This document shows, in pieces, positions 5,513 through 6,117 of a stretch of DNA of 6,117 nucleotides (the stretch's first letter is position 1; every line of letters begins with the position of its first letter). The notes below the pieces were generated by a model. That model was not told where the DNA came from, did not search any database, and saw only the letters and a list, made by a program, of their open reading frames with translations. The stretch is from a bacterium. Lineage in GTDB: Bacteria > Cyanobacteriota > Sericytochromatia > S15B-MN24 > VGJW01. The stretch lies in assembly GCA_021790035.1 (NCBI GenBank), contig JAJYIO010000093.1, positions 1 through 6,117 of the forward strand, written 5' to 3'. The translations under genes were made by a program, and so were the position numbers.

Positions 5513-6070
5513 ATGGAGCTCGTCATCACCGGCAAGAACATCGATGTCACCGATGCGCTGCGAAAGTATGCGGCAGACAAGCTCGTCCGCATCACCCGCA
5601 ACATCGACGGCATCCTGTCCACCCAGGTGGAGCTCTCGGTCATCAAGAACCCCTCGGTCTCGGACAACCAGGTCGTCGAGGTCAAGCTCATCGCCAACGG
5701 CACGGTCATCCGGGGGGAGGAAGCCTCGGACGGCATGTACAAGTCGATCGACCTGGTCTCGGACAAGATCGAGCGTCAGATCCGGCGCCACAAGCAGCGG
5801 CTCGAGGAGCGGCGGCGCGAGCGCACCAAGACGGCGATGGTGATCGTCCCCGAGGAGGCCGCCAAGGAGATCACGAGCGCCGAGGAGGCCCCTCAGATCG
5901 TCCGGCAGCGCTACGAGATCAAGCCGCTGGCTCCCGAGGACGCCGCCTACCAGCTCGATCTCTCGGGCAAGGATTTCCTCGTCTTCCACAACCGCGAGAC
6001 CGACAAGACCGCGGTCATCTACCACCGCCGGGATGGCAACTACGGCCTGATCGAACCCGGCCAGGCCTGA
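5513..6070 (+). CDS. hpf: long-form ribosome hibernation promoting factor
   Basis: HPF binds the 30S decoding region and, in its long form, dimerises ribosomes into inactive 100S particles in stationary phase or stress. The 185 residues are typical of the long form. The N-terminal HPF/RaiA domain spans about 1-98 (MELVITGKNIDVTDALRKYA and later DGMYKSIDLVSDKIERQIRR). A charged linker follows at about 99-127 (basic LEERRRERTK). The C-terminal dimerisation domain covers about 128-182, with IVRQRYEIKPL at 129-139, FLVFHN at 155-160 and VIYHRRDGNYGLIEP at 168-182. The ATG at 5513 is preceded by GAGGA (5502-5506), 6 bases away, and gives the family N-terminus. It is 188 bases after spoVS, so it may have its own promoter; a further gene appears to begin 7 bases after its stop. 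Confidence 0.97.
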   Translation: MELVITGKNIDVTDALRKYAADKLVRITRNIDGILSTQVELSVIKNPSVSDNQVVEVKLIANGTVIRGEEASDGMYKSIDLVSDKIERQIRRHKQRLEERRRERTKTAMVIVPEEAAKEITSAEEAPQIVRQRYEIKPLAPEDAAYQLDLSGKDFLVFHNRETDKTAVIYHRRDGNYGLIEPGQA

Positions 6071-6077
6071 TCCTCGA

Positions 6078-6117
6078 ATGGCCCACCCCTACGAGACCGG
6101 ACAGCGGGTCTTCCTCA
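6078..6117 (+). CDS. start of a probable downstream gene, cut by the window edge
   Basis: The ATG at 6078 opens a frame of 13 codons to the window end (MAHPYETGQRVFL), 7 bases after the hpf stop. Codon third positions are mostly G or C as in the neighbours. No clear SD is present, so initiation would depend on translational coupling with hpf. Too little is visible to name a family. Confidence 0.4.
   Translation, partial: MAHPYETGQRVFL

Overview
This window is a GC-rich bacterial chromosomal segment, roughly two-thirds GC by eye. It holds mostly housekeeping genes, on both strands at the left and all on the + strand from recA onward. The conserved core is recA, rny (RNase Y), ymdB (metallophosphoesterase) and spoVS, followed by a long-form hpf (ribosome hibernation factor). 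The recA/rny/ymdB/spoVS neighbourhood is known from Bacillus and relatives. SpoVS and RNase Y also occur in non-sporulating phyla (for example Deinococcus-Thermus, myxobacteria, Chloroflexi-type lineages), so the window does not prove a spore former. I cannot place the organism confidently. High GC, Firmicutes-like gene order and three copies of the octamer GCGATCGC fit an uncultured Terrabacteria-type lineage, but that is inference.

Layout. 1-205: no supportable gene; a weak promoter may lie at 123-151. 206-490 (+): a 94-aa Lys-rich protein with a CxxC-x17-CxxC zinc ribbon, followed by a 12-bp terminator-like hairpin. 491-683: convergent spacer with three hairpins, one of them a 21-bp stem over 52 nt. 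684-884 (-): a 66-aa unrecognised protein with GTG start and a strong Shine-Dalgarno (SD). 885-1302: divergent control region with CTCGAGAG inverted repeats, an extended -10 promoter (TGCTATAAT) and a structured recA leader of about 200 nt. 1303-2349: recA. 2350-2605: recA-rny spacer filled mostly by two tandem copies of a 99-bp hairpin-forming repeat (96/99 identical), the second of which supplies the rny ribosome binding site. 2606-4156: rny. 4232-5008: ymdB. 5058-5324: spoVS. 5513-6070: hpf. 6078-6117: the beginning of a probable further gene cut by the window edge.

How it works together. RecA is the recombination and DNA-damage protein. RNase Y is the membrane-anchored endonuclease that starts mRNA decay. 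YmdB is a phosphodiesterase acting on 2',3'-cyclic nucleotides, encoded directly after rny in Bacillus as well. SpoVS is a small DNA-binding (Alba-like) developmental regulator. HPF dimerises 70S ribosomes in stationary phase. The right half therefore reads as an RNA-turnover, development and dormancy cluster. No mobile element, CRISPR array, tRNA or rRNA was found. I see no clear new defence or biosynthetic system. The unexplained content is in the spacers (the tandem repeats, the large hairpin, the recA leader) and in the two small proteins at the left.
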